DNA of 64,000 bases, from positions 868,001 to 932,000 of the forward strand of contig JAWNGF010000005.1 in NCBI GenBank assembly GCA_037039685.1, written 5' to 3'. Made by a program: the position numbers and the translations under genes. Within the stretch, counting starts at the first letter, position 1, and every line of letters begins with the position of its first letter. Shown piece by piece: positions 36,201 to 46,762 of this stretch. This DNA is from Ceratobasidium sp. AG-K. Lineage: Eukaryota; Basidiomycota; Agaricomycetes; Cantharellales; Ceratobasidiaceae. The notes below the pieces were generated by a model. It had not been told where the DNA came from. It did no database searches and saw only the letters and a list, made by a program, of their open reading frames with translations.

Positions 36201-37392
36201 GAGCTCTGAAGGCACTATGCTTGTCGGTCCATTTAAGGGCCATGGTGACGCGGTAGCATCTGTTGCGTTTTCACCCGACGGTATCCGAGTTGCCTCTGGC
36301 TCTTGGGACAAGACAGTCCGGGTGTGGGATAGTCGTAAATGCACTTTGCTCACTAGGCCATTTGAAGGCCATACCGACGTGATCACATCCGTCGTATTTT
36401 CGCCAGACGGTACTCGAATCGCCTCTGGTTCCTGGGACATGACAATCCGGATATGGTGTTCTTATGACGGCACTCTCCTTGTCAATCCACTTGAGGGTCA
36501 TACAGGATTAGTCACATCTGTTGCATTCTCACCCGATGGTGCTCGAATTGTGTCCGGCTCTTATGACAAGACAGCCCGGGTATGGTGTTCTTACGGGGGC
36601 ATTCCGCTAGTTAGTCCATTTCAGGGTCACGCTAGCGTGGTGGCGTCCGTCGCATTTTCACAGAATGGCAGTCAAGTTGTCTCTGGCTCTTGGGACAAGA
36701 CAATCCGATTGTGGAGTTCTGATGGTACTATGCTGGTTCATCCATTTAAGGGCCATGCTGACGCGGTAACGTCCGTCACGTTTTCACAAGATGGGACTCG
36801 AATTGTCTCTGGATCAAAGGACAGGACAATTCGCGTCTGGAACTCTTGCGGTGGAACTTCGTTTTTCGAATCATCAAAGGGCAATGCCAACATAGCCACA
36901 CCCGTTGGGTCCGTGACCGACGAGGCGCGCATAGACTGTGACCTTCTCTCCCATGGGCTCGTTGGTTGGGATCGAAGCCCGGGCTACGACGGCATCTTGG
37001 CACAATTCCGAAACCGTAAACCGGAACGTTTTAGGGACGGCTGGATGCGAGATTCATCTAACAATGTTTTATTGTGGATTCCTGAGGAGATACAGGAATA
37101 TTTTCCTCCTCGGAATGGGATGGCGATCAAAGAGGCTTCCCTTATGAGTCACTATGAAAATCTCTGGCTGGGATACGAGTGGCAAAGATGCTACAATACC
37201 AGAACTCTCAACAAGACAAGAAGATGGGCAACACAAGGGTCTTCGGCTAGCGCCGATTCCCGTGCTTTGACACATTCCCAACCAAGGCACTTGGGAAGCG
37301 GGTACCAGTATTTCACTCAAACCATTACACCCCTGAGAAGGATTCAACCATTATATGGTTATGCAATATCTGACGATGACGACAGTGATTAA
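33246..37392 (+). CDS. NACHT-WD40 STAND receptor (fungal NLR-like)
   Basis: Exons 33246-33566, 33612-33748, 33808-33946, 34000-34047, 34112-35632 and 35680-37392 join in phase to 1,292 aa. In order: a disordered Ser/Pro start; a helical N-terminal domain also found in the gene at 42417-45404 (FREWLKSKEKAEELRQCYRR); a NACHT NTPase with Walker A GMAGTGKTT (34280-34306) and Walker B VVVVDALDECSD; a helical linker; seven WD40 repeats; and a C-terminal module with DGWMRDSSNNVLLWIPEE. The tail ends in SDDDDSD. Family knowledge: such proteins act as self/non-self or immune-type switches that oligomerise on ligand binding by the repeats. The ligand is unknown. The 47-nt intron at 35633-35679 is needed to keep frame. 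No inactivating change was seen. Confidence 0.88.
35983..36885 (+). repeat. Seven tandem 129-bp WD40-coding repeats
   Basis: Each unit encodes about 43 residues on the pattern GH-x3-V-x-SVAFSPDGTRI-SGSxDxTIRVW. The units are clearly similar also at DNA level (recurring GACAAGACAATCCGGGTATGG-like strings). Differences cluster around the variable blade positions (for example TD/GD/AS after GH). High internal similarity is typical of repeat domains that evolve by unit exchange in fungal NLRs. Confidence 0.85.
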
Positions 37393-38297
37393 AGCGTTGC
37401 TTATTGTGACAGTGATGACAGCACCAGCACAGAATGAGTTCTCTCCGGCAGAGTGCTCTGAAGCGTTCCAGAGTATGACGAGTGTGGTACCCCAGTCTAT
37501 GTTAATGGACCCTTCGGAGATGTGTTGTATATTGGGAGCACGAGGGCCGCTTGATGGTAGGCGTATTGGAGGCGTGGCGTTGAGGGGGTATTGGGGGGTG
37601 CATATGTGGCATGGGAACACTCAGGGGATCCTTATACGGTATATCATTGCAATGTGATTTCAGATTAACAGTATATATTTCTACGTATGATTGGGTAACC
37701 TAATGCAGGTGCATTGAATAAGGTGGCATAGGTGAATCGATATAAACAATGAATCTAAGCTTATAATCGATCGACGAGGGGTTGAAATCAACACGTGGGA
37801 TGCAAGCGAGACGTTGCTGCAGCATCTCAGCGCTTTTTGTTCTGGAGGTGCTGGTACCTTTGCTGACTCTTGACATCATCACGGTCGTAATACTACGCAA
37901 CAATGTTGGGGTGGTCTATCGATTTGCGTAGTGCTGTATATTGCTATGGTGTTCGAATTACCTCACGCTTATTGAATGTGAGGTCTTATGGACTTGGATC
38001 TGTGAGCTTAATGAGAGATAGGTCTAGATAAACTCAGTAGTGGGGTTTATTACACTGGGTTATTCACCTTGGCTATACTTCGATAATAGACGAGTGGGCA
38101 CAGATTGGACATTCTATAAGATTTGTTTATCTAATTCATGGGGTAACTATCCACATACGCTCATTGGCTCAGGTCGAGTCATTAGCCACTGGCCACCCAA
38201 AGATGACACAACCATAGCCGAGCCACGTGACGATGTGCGCTTACATCACGCGCCGTGTCGCGCATCCACATCAGGGCTTTTCGTCCTGCCGACGACC
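37393..38297. other. Gap with open frames after the NLR gene
   Basis: A frame at 37355-37657 overlapping the NLR end begins with a signal-peptide-like segment. Another frame at about 37468-37555 reads CGTPVYVNGPFGDVLYIGS, and a third ends AWEHSGDPYTVYHCNVISD near 37665. They look protein-like but I could not splice them into one product. They may be the remnant of a C-terminal extension or of a small secreted protein. Confidence 0.25.
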
Positions 38298-39792
38298 ATG
38301 GAGTACACAGATGACGACCTCGACCCAGTCATCTGGCAATGCTCTCAGGCCGTCGAACTGAAACGAATATTTGCAGACGGTAAATGCTCGAGAACTGTTT
38401 GGTCATTTTGCTGAGTGTCGTGTAGCCCCGGCGCCACCCCCAGTACTGCCGGAAACAACCAACAAGAGTGGGAGTGTGAACAAACTGAAGCGAAAGCGAT
38501 GGCAGGACCAGGATACACCCGCATCGAGCTCTGCGGAAACACTTGGGCTGATTCAACAATTGTCTCGAACTCTGGGGTCATGTCGGCCGACCAACCCAGC
38601 GCGAAGGAATACGAGGGTTGCAAGTGCGAGTGCGCTGATGATTGGGAACAGCAGGGACATGCCTCCGCCGCGGAAGCCAGACTTGGCCGAGTCATGCGAC
38701 GAAGCTGCGCCGCTTTCGGATTCGACTAGTTTTAATTGGAGTCGGGAGGGTTCTAGCACGGCCGAGTCAAGTTCTGTTGTTGGGGACTCGAATTCAACTA
38801 AGAGTATGGACACTGTACGACCTTGTACCCCACCTATTCGAAATGTGCAACCTGCCCCCCGTCCCGCAACCGAACCAACCATCACAGTTGCATCACTGAT
38901 GGCTCGTGCCGAATCACCCGAACTACCACCTCCACCGCCAACCAAACCTGTGCTTTCCATCCATACTTCGAATGCTTCATCATTGGCTGTTCATGTGGAC
39001 ACTTCTGCATTCTCGAGTCGATCAAACACGTCCGAGTCTGGTACAGGCAGCGTTGTTTCGACCACCACACCAGGTCCTGTGTCACCAGTCACCCCGGTTG
39101 CGCCCCGCGCCCCTACCCCTATTATAGAGATCTCACCCACTCCGTCTCCAGAGCCTTCGCCGCCACCCAAGGTCAAGGCAAAGGCCAAAGCCAAGCCCAT
39201 GCCGGTTGCTGCAAAACCCAAATCTCCCTCCCGTTCCCCTTCGCCGCCACCCAAGCCTAAACCCAAATCCAAAGGACGACCGGGATCCTCATCTCGCGCC
39301 ACCACTGAACCCGCCCCCACCGGCCGTCCTCCACCCATTCCATCACAACAAGCCCGATCCGAACCGTCCCAACAATTTCACCTTCCCACCCAACAAGCCT
39401 TCAAACCGCCTACCCAACAAGCATTCCGTCCCCCAACGCAAACTCGCGCTTTTCCCTCGTCTTCTCAGTCACGTCTAGGACTAGGCGCGATCGGAAACGG
39501 ATACGCCAACATCAACCGACCGTTCAAGGTCCCCAGCAAAGGGGGCGCCCCACCGAAACCCACAATCGTCCAACTACCCAAGCGGGGAGAGGACAAGGGC
39601 AAGACGGTGATGAATGGGTCGCCGACCAAGGCTGGGAAACCGAAACCACGCAAGGCGCAGCCAACACCGAGAAAGGAGAACCGGGGAAAGGGGCGGCGGG
39701 ACCCGTCGTCGGACGATTATCCCTCGGACGAGAGTTTTGACGCAGCTGCGGTGGACGCTGACATGGCTGTTTGGGACGCGTGGAACGACTAG
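38298..39792 (+). CDS. Disordered Pro/Ser/Lys-rich protein, 482 aa
   Basis: Exons 38298-38379 and 38426-39792 (intron GTAAAT...GTGTAG). The N-terminus MEYTDDDLDPVIWQCSQAVEL is acidic and ordered-looking. A possible basic nuclear signal (KLKRKRWQD) follows. The bulk is low complexity: PPPPPTKP, SPTPSPEPSPPPKVKAKAKA and Gln/Pro repeats (PTQQAFKP, PTQQAFRP). The C-terminus is acidic with Trp (DDYPSDESF...MAVWDAWND). I recognise no domain. The mixture suggests a nuclear scaffold, but that is inference only. Confidence 0.68.
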
Positions 39793-40295
39793 ACGGGCGA
39801 GGGCGACGAAAACCACTGGGTTGGCGAGGGAATGAATCTAGCCAAACGAACTGTTACACTCTGCATAATCATCATGCATCCTCATCCTTGTATATTACGT
39901 GTTTCGTTTATCTATGTCTGATTCTGACCAAAGCCTGTGGCTAGTGTTTTATCTACTTATTCAATTCATATAGTTTTTTGGTGTTGGTTACGACAAATCT
40001 CGAGTGATATATCACTGTAACTAGTTGGCGTAGTTTGTGTATTACAATGAATGCTGATCTGTCTCCATGACAAAAAAAACTTGTCTGCAGGTCAACTGAG
40101 ACAACTTGTGGCTAAGTTATTTGTCGTCAGGAATCACGTGCGCGTCCCGAAAAGGCGACACTTGTCCACCACTAACAAGCCTACCTCCTTAGCCTTACCG
40201 ACACTTATACCCTCGCGCAAAGGATGAAACTCGAGGACAACAATCAGCCACTATATATGAATAACACGCTCGTACAAAATGACACCGGCACGGGG

Positions 40296-40428
40296 GCAAA
40301 CAATTACTCAATCGGGTAATTAACAAACGCAACCCACTTACCCGTTCAGGCAATCTCTCGCACCGATTTTAGTAATTAGTTGTTTGCTCGGTCTCGTGAC
40401 ATTGTTCAAGGCGCTGGAGCAAACAACT
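40296..40428 (+). promoter_or_regulatory. Inverted repeat in the promoter of the multi-PAM2 gene
   Basis: AGTTGTTTGCTC at 40378-40389 is exactly reverse-complementary to GAGCAAACAACT at 40417-40428, with a 27-bp spacer. The core GCAAACAA occurs a third time at 40296-40303. The pair ends 10 bp before the TATA-like element. This could bind a dimeric regulator, possibly forkhead-like given the AAACAA core. Confidence 0.45.
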
Positions 40429-40438
40429 TGACGAAGTG

Positions 40439-40444
40439 TATATA
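40439..40444 (+). promoter_or_regulatory. TATA box of the multi-PAM2 gene
   Basis: TATATA followed by AGAGGGG, 119 bp before the ATG at 40563. The position fits a core promoter with a leader of roughly 80-90 nt. Confidence 0.5.
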
Positions 40445-40490
40445 GAGGGGCCTGCGGGAGAGACGAAAGGTCGCTCATCAAGCACCTCCC

Positions 40491-40541
40491 GAAGCAATTC
40501 GACACTTGAAGCACCTCGACGCTTAAAGCAGCTCGATACTC
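40491..40541 (+). repeat. Three 17-bp tandem repeats in the 5' leader
   Basis: Units GAAGCAATTCGACACTT, GAAGCACCTCGACGCTT and AAAGCAGCTCGATACTC follow each other without gaps, 22 bp before the start codon of the multi-PAM2 gene. They probably lie in the transcribed leader. Confidence 0.6.
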
Positions 40542-40562
40542 GAACGCCAACACTTGTACAAC

Positions 40563-42122
40563 ATGTCCTTCAACATGAACACCTTTAACGCTCCTGCCGC
40601 AGCTATGGTAAATAGTCTCGCCCCTAACCTTTAGAGCTAACTTACGAATCGACAATAGCTCGACATGGCTGCCTTTAACTCGTTCCTCGTCCAACCACCG
40701 TTTGGTATGAGCAATATCCGGGCTCCTGTCATGGTCGCTCTAGGCGCTCAGTGGACCGAGAAACACCATTGGTCCATGACCGGACATTATACTCCCAAGG
40801 CCGAGAAACAACCTCTGGTTGGATTAGGCTTGGGTTGGCCAGTCGGTCAGGTAAATATTTATTTACCTTGGATATTCTAGCTCTGCTCACAATTCTTTTA
40901 GAGTTTTATCTCGTTCATTCAAGAGCTGGAAACTTTGATTGTGGATCCCCATTCCTTGGACTTTTTGATCACCCCCCCTCTACCAAGCTCAACTTGGACC
41001 TGCACTACCTCGGCCCTCAACCCCAAGGCAACGGCATTTGTACCCAGATTATCCGTCTCGGCCTCGAACCCCCCTGCGCTGAACCCCCGAGCGGCGTGGT
41101 TTGTCCCACGCCACACAACCAAGTCACTCAATCCCTCCGTCATCGAATATATTCCCTCCTTGACTGCATTCGGGCTCAACCCCCGAGCTACAGAATTCAT
41201 CCCTCACGCAGTTTGCCGGCCCAACACATCCCTCAAGGAAATCACACCCCGACGAGCCAGATTTCCGCGTGCTCCAAGAATGGTCACTCCTTGCGTCTCC
41301 GAGGAAACCTGGGATTGCGCCGAGTTTATGGATACACGAGCATCTTATGGCTCATTCGAAGAGTTCGGGGCGCACAGCCAAACTGATGAGCTTGCCTCTG
41401 GATTCGACCCTGTTGCGGAGAAATTTGTACCTCACTGGGTCGACCCATCGATCGAGGCGCAGGAGCTTGGCGAGCCGATTCATTCGGAGATGATGCGCAC
41501 GAGAATCACCAAGCGTGGACCCGGACGTACTCTTCAACCTCAAGCCAGCCAGGAAACATGGGACTGTGCCGAGTTTATGGATTCGCTTGAGCGCTATGAT
41601 TCAAACGAGGAAGCTGTTGCACGCATACAGCCTGATGATTGCGCCTGTCATCCCAGCACACTCGCCTCGGAATTCGTTCCTCATCAGATTCGACGCTCAG
41701 ACGCTACTCTCGAAGATACGCCTCGATCCATTCCAATGTCCAGAAGCGTCGCCATGTTCAAAGCCGGGATACTAGACCCACCGCGCCAGTTGAAACCCAT
41801 CAAATGTCGAGGGACTGGCTCTCCCCGGAGGCTACTGGTGGCTCAAGACTCCGCTATGCATGAATACCGGGACGGAGAACGGATAGATTACTACATTGGC
41901 CCCCAAGCAGCAGGCTCCAGGTTTTATGCGCTCTCCGAGCTGTCCGAATTCGACTCTCATAGCCCGAACGTGCCAGAGCCCGAAATCGAGTGGAGGTTTC
42001 AGTCTGAGGATGCTGGTACAGCCAGTCGACGTGAAGACACTTCTACTTCCGAGTTCAGCCCCTGGATACATCTGGCTGCTGCCCTCCTCGCGGTTGTTTT
42101 CTGGGCCACACTAATAGGATAG
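40563..42122 (+). CDS. Tail-anchored protein with an array of PAM2-like motifs, 485 aa
   Basis: Exons 40563-40607, 40659-40850 and 40902-42122. PAM2 motifs (consensus LNPxAxxFVP) bind the MLLE domain of poly(A)-binding protein. Four copies occur in residues 117-180: LNPKATAFVP, LNPRAAWFVP, LNPSVIEYIP and LNPRATEFIP. Two more degenerate copies follow: FDPVAEKFVP (247-256) and HPSTLASEFVP (329-339). Each of these comes about 25-30 residues after a repeated block ETWDCAEFMD (214-223 and 297-306). The protein ends exactly in a hydrophobic segment, WIHLAAALLAVVFWATLIG (467-485), a tail anchor. Inference: a membrane-bound, multivalent PABP tether. The N-terminal 80 residues are unrecognised. No enzyme domain is seen. 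Confidence 0.8.
41010..41204 (+). repeat. Core PAM2-like motif array
   Basis: Encodes residues 116-180, with four LNP-x-A/V-x2-F/Y-V/I-P motifs spaced 21, 16 and 16 residues apart. The spacing leaves almost no linker, so all four could be bound only by separate PABP molecules or by exchange. Confidence 0.75.
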
Positions 42123-42416
42123 GAGCAGCACCGTAATGGGTCAGTACACTGTATCTTGTATATTGCGTACTGCATGAATTTTGAATTCCATCACATGAAA
42201 TTTCCAGCTTCTCCGATTCACGCCAATCATCCTTACATGCTGTGTTGTGACCAAGACAGTGCATTCAATCGTGTAAAATATACGGCTGGAATGAAGTGCG
42301 TAGGTTCGCAACCCGTACTATATACCATTATCAGGATAAGTGGTTATATTGGACACGAACAGGATATGCTATGCAAATGCATGCAAAATGCAACAGCTGA
42401 CCAAGGAAAAAACATA

Positions 42417-45404
42417 CTAGGGAATATAACACTCGGACCAGTTCTCCCCCAGGGATGAGATTAGGAACTCAATGAAGATCGACCCATGAGGAAAGACGCT
42501 AAGAACAGCGGGAGGCCGTGGAACAAGAGGATGCAACTCAGGCGGAACCCAAAAGAGCAGTTTATCGTCACTTGAGATCCACCCATCGGGGCCGAAATCC
42601 CAAAAGGTAGGCGATTTATAGGAGGGTTTGAGCTCAGACAATGAGAGTGTAATATTTGCGAGCTGCCCGGATAGACTGGAAACACCACTGCCCATTTGTG
42701 TATCCGCCAAGGAACTAACACCATGGCCAGGCGAAGCAATCCGCTCAAGCTCCCGAACGTCCGCAAGGCTACCTGAGCTTGGTGATCTGCCACTCAAAGC
42801 TAAAGCGCCACTATCAGACCTCGGGAATGCTCGCCTAGAAAATTATGTCAGTGTTCATGGCTCGAGTCCACTGGCAAACGTGCAGGAGCAACCATGAAGT
42901 CCTTCTCGTACTCTGATAGAGGTGAGGTAGACCTACCATACTCTTTCAAGAGTTCTCTAAGGGTACCCGAGTGTTCGTAACTAAAACCAGTATTCACTAG
43001 GCTCCACGTTGGAATACTGTCACGAGGGCAAGATATTATGCGGGTGCCATCGAGGGAGAACGCGATGGATTTTACCCGACTTTCATGATCCACTGGGCCC
43101 GCAACCAGCTCACCGGTATTAGAGTTCCACACCACAGCGGTTAGATTTACTAAGTCAGTAGCAATCCAGGCTCCATCAGGAGAATATGCTATTGAACCGA
43201 CAGTGCCAACAAGCCCAATGAGTGGATCGACCAGGCAGATGCCCATATGTGTCTCCCTCACTAGAACCATTTAACCATCTGAGCCATAAGTAATACACGT
43301 GCTCTTTGGGGGCAATTTAAATGAAATGCCTTCTCCACGGGCAGACACGAATGGCCCTGCGACGTGATTTCCAGTATATGCGTCCCAAACCTGGATGGTC
43401 GACCCATGTGTGGAAGAACCAGAGATAATACAGGCACAGTTCGATGAGAAAGCAACGTAGTCAATCCCGCCATCATGTACTTGGAATGGACCGGAGATAG
43501 GAGCAAAGGTCTCCGAAGCCCAAATATTGATCATTCCGTTTGTGAACCCAAAGACAATACGAGCACCATCAGGTGAAAGCGCGGGAGAGCGTACGTTCCG
43601 ATCCTTTGAACGTTCGATGGATTCTCCAGTCCTCGTATCCCACATTTCAGGTTTGCGGATATTTATTGAAGCGAGTCTAGTGCTATCAGGGGAAAACGCT
43701 GCCACGGTAACTCTAGGTTTGCTCAAGCTCCTGGAAATGCATGTATCAAGATCTTGTATGTCTGTCGCTAAAAGAGCGCGGCCGTGATTTAGCTGTAACG
43801 GTTCCGCAACGGAGTCACCCGTATACGCGTCCCATACGTGCAAGGTATGATTCGATGAACCAGTGATAACTCGGGTACCGTCAAGAGAGAATGCGGCTGA
43901 AGTAAGCAGATCTATGTGGCTCTCAGGCTGGTTGCCGGAGAGCGTCCCAGCGTATGCACCCCATACTTGGATGAACCCATTCCAAGATCCGGAGATAACA
44001 AGAGTTCCGTCGGGAGAGAATATTACGGAACGAACTGGGCCTGTGTGCCGAACTGGGCCAGAAATGAGATTCCCGGTGCAGGCATTCCATACTCGGGCAG
44101 TCATGTCATCCGAACAAGAGACAATATACTTGCCGTCTAAAGAGAATGAAACTGGTTGGACTGAGGTTGTATGCCCTCGGAATGGGCCAGCAAAGCGATT
44201 GAGGCCGATGTGATTGAAGATGTATGCTCTAGTAATCGGTGCACCTGTGTGTGCGTTCAAGACTTGAACCGCCTTGTGCTCAGAGCCCGAGACGATATAA
44301 ACGCCATTTGGCGAGAAAGCAACGGAATGGATCGGGCTCGTGTGCTTCCGAAATGGCCCAGCAACAAGGTTACCGGTATGACCGTGCCATATTCTAATGG
44401 TGCTATCCCAAGAGCCACTTACCGGGCTCAAGCATTACGCATAGTTCGCATGTGCCATTGCTAACCTTGTGTTGTTTACTCACAGTCTTCAGGGAACGAA
44501 GAATAACATCGTTCTTCACGATGTCAGATGTTTCCGTAGGTGTGAACCCAACGGCTGCTCACCTGTAGTTGTTGAAAAAGCGCTTGAATTCGTCGGTAGT
44601 GCTTGATCACACCATCCTGATCCTGCTTTGACTGGATAACTCGCTTTATTTTTTCATGAGCTTGCTGCTTTTTTATGCTTGCCAGTTCGATCTTTATTGA
44701 GCTACATGAATATTCAGCATCAGTGAGACAGCTTTTAGAAAGACAGCGCTCACCGAGCAATCCGCTCAACACTGCCACCACTGCCCTCGGGTCCGAGTTC
44801 ACCCTCATACTCGTTGAGCGTCTCAGCCAATCCTTGAAAGTCATTTCCCAGCTCTTCAAAATCCTCCCTATTCTCTGCCGCCAACTATATCCAGAGACCC
44901 TCAATTGTTACGATTCTACGAGTGACACGCAGCCTCTTACCTGTACAAAATCCAGCTGGGCTACTACCTCACTAAGCGCCGATTTAAGAGGAGAACACAC
45001 GTTCACAGTTCTCGCTAGCCCACGTAATGCTGCTTCAAATCCTGTCCACACCGTACTTCCTGTTCCCTTGACCTTGTTCAAACCGGGACCTGATGCGTTT
45101 GCGTTTGCGGTTGCTTGAGACCGAGGTGTCGCAGTAGCATTTAACGACGAAGCATTAGGAGATAGTCCGCCGAATGCCAGTGTAGGACCACTGTCCTTTG
45201 AATTATCGATATTATCAATGGAGGCCCCTGATGGCACAGACGGTCGCGCATTAGTGCCTGGGAGTAATTGGTTAGTCTTTGGCAGAATTTGATCGAAAGC
45301 AATTTCAGGCTCGTCACGCTTCTCGCCCCGTGTCAAGCGTCTCGTAGGCTTTTACGGGCACTTCCCGGCTTAGAGGTTTAGGATTCATGCAGCTCACCGG
45401 ACAT
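42417..45404 (-). pseudogene. NACHT-less, interrupted NLR-like gene (N-terminal domain plus WD40)
   Basis: Exons at about 45340-44941, 44884-44754, 44701-44563 and 44513-44484 encode the same N-terminal helical domain as the NACHT-WD40 gene at 33246-37392, including IKHYRRIQALFQQLQ versus RQCYRRIETCFRQLQ. Directly after it, at about 44430, a WD40 region starts in the middle of a blade (SPVSGSWDSTIRIW). There is no P-loop or NACHT in between, and no in-frame splice joins the two parts. The WD40 frame is then cut by TAA at 43273-43271 but continues in the same frame. The family's C-terminal module (GWISSDDKLLFWVPPEL ... WSECYIP) ends at 42417. This looks like an internal deletion followed by decay. 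Alternatively, two truncated genes are expressed. Confidence 0.68.
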
Positions 45405-46416
45405 CGTGCTCAGTTTATCGAAGGCTGAAGTGTTAGCTAAGTGGTGGATTAGGGCAGCCTTACACTTTTGGATCCCAATCTCGCTTCGTCACGTGCATTT
45501 CAGCCCATACTCTCAATGAGCTAACGCTAACTTTGACTAAACTTGGAACCATGATAAGCCTCGAGCGCACTGTTAAGCATATCTAATATATATTTTCCTC
45601 AACTAACGCACGAAACGCAGGTATCCTTACTGACACAGACTATCGCTCGCCCTGTCAGCAACATGGCTGGCCCGACTCAACCATTGGTCGTTATCTCGTG
45701 CAATGCTCCTCAAAAAATTCGGAGTATGTGGAAGAAATAAGTATATAGGAATTATACACGCTGATCGAAGAAAAGAGTCACTTCATACGAGGATATAGAC
45801 CAGAATAACTACCAGGCGCTTAGCCCTTCCGATATCTCTCAGCAACGTTAGCCCGCGGTAACATTCAAAAGACAACGATGTCACCACAAAAAGGGAGCAC
45901 GCAAAGCGAGCCACACGTATTTTGCTATTCGCCCGAGTCATCTCATCTCGCGAAATCGACGACTCTTCTAACATTTAGGACGAACCCGTTGTCTGTGTTA
46001 GATATCCTTATCACGCATTACGAGCTTTGAATGATATCAGAAACTGCTGGCAAGTGATCTACGTCACAAGTAGTCTCGGTTCACCTCCCCATACACGAGT
46101 TGAAAAGATGGAAAAACTGTAGTAGTGTGGGTATAATCTGAGTAAATTTACAAGCGCTGCACCCGAAAATGCCACCAGCTGGTTCTGCACAGTCTCGGAC
46201 GATCTTACATAAAAATCAGACCGTGCGACTTCAAATCGGCTCATTCCACGAGGTTCTACATGCACAATAACAAGACATTCAAAGCAACAGTCCGCTGTCT
46301 TTCCAAACCGAAAAATACAAAGCAAGTAATACACGACATGAATCATAATCGAATGGGAGATGAGCATAAAATGACAAGTCCGCATATGAGTGTCCGAAAC
46401 GGTTTTGGCATTGGCT

Positions 46417-46735
46417 TTATCGGAGCCGCGGGAGTGTGGGGTCTATTCGCGGAATATACGTATCGGGCTCCGTCCACGCGGCCATGGGCGAACTCCTCCC
46501 CGAGCTATCGTCCTCTGTTAAATGAATAAGATCAGCATTTGCTCAGGGCTAATTGTACGAATGAATAGGATGTCCAGGGGGATTTGAATTCGCAAGTTTG
46601 CTCACCTGGCCTTACGGGGGGAGACAAGTACCCATTCTCATCCGCCGAGTAACGGCTCATGCGCTTCTCACGCATCGTCTCGCGCCTCCTCTCCTTGTAC
46701 GCATTGATTTCATGGCGGGACGGTAGGCAGCCCAT
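46417..46735 (-). CDS. 75-aa protein with a lipidation-type MGC N-terminus
   Basis: Exons 46735-46606 and 46514-46417, joined through GTGAGC...AACAG. The start MGCLPSRHE fits N-myristoylation at Gly2 with palmitoylation at Cys3. A basic helix follows (AYKERRRETMREKRMSR), which would also favour membrane binding, and then a short disordered tail (SPPVRPEDDSSGRSSP) ending in PTLPRLR. I recognise no family. The predicted location is the inner face of the plasma membrane; this is inference from the N-terminus only. Confidence 0.6.
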
Positions 46736-46744
46736 GGTAGAGTA

Positions 46745-46762
46745 GGTGGTGGTGGTGGTGGT
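46745..46762 (-). repeat. (ACC)6 microsatellite in the 5' leader
   Basis: Six GGT units on plus (ACC on minus), 9 nt before the start codon at 46735. Confidence 0.8.
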
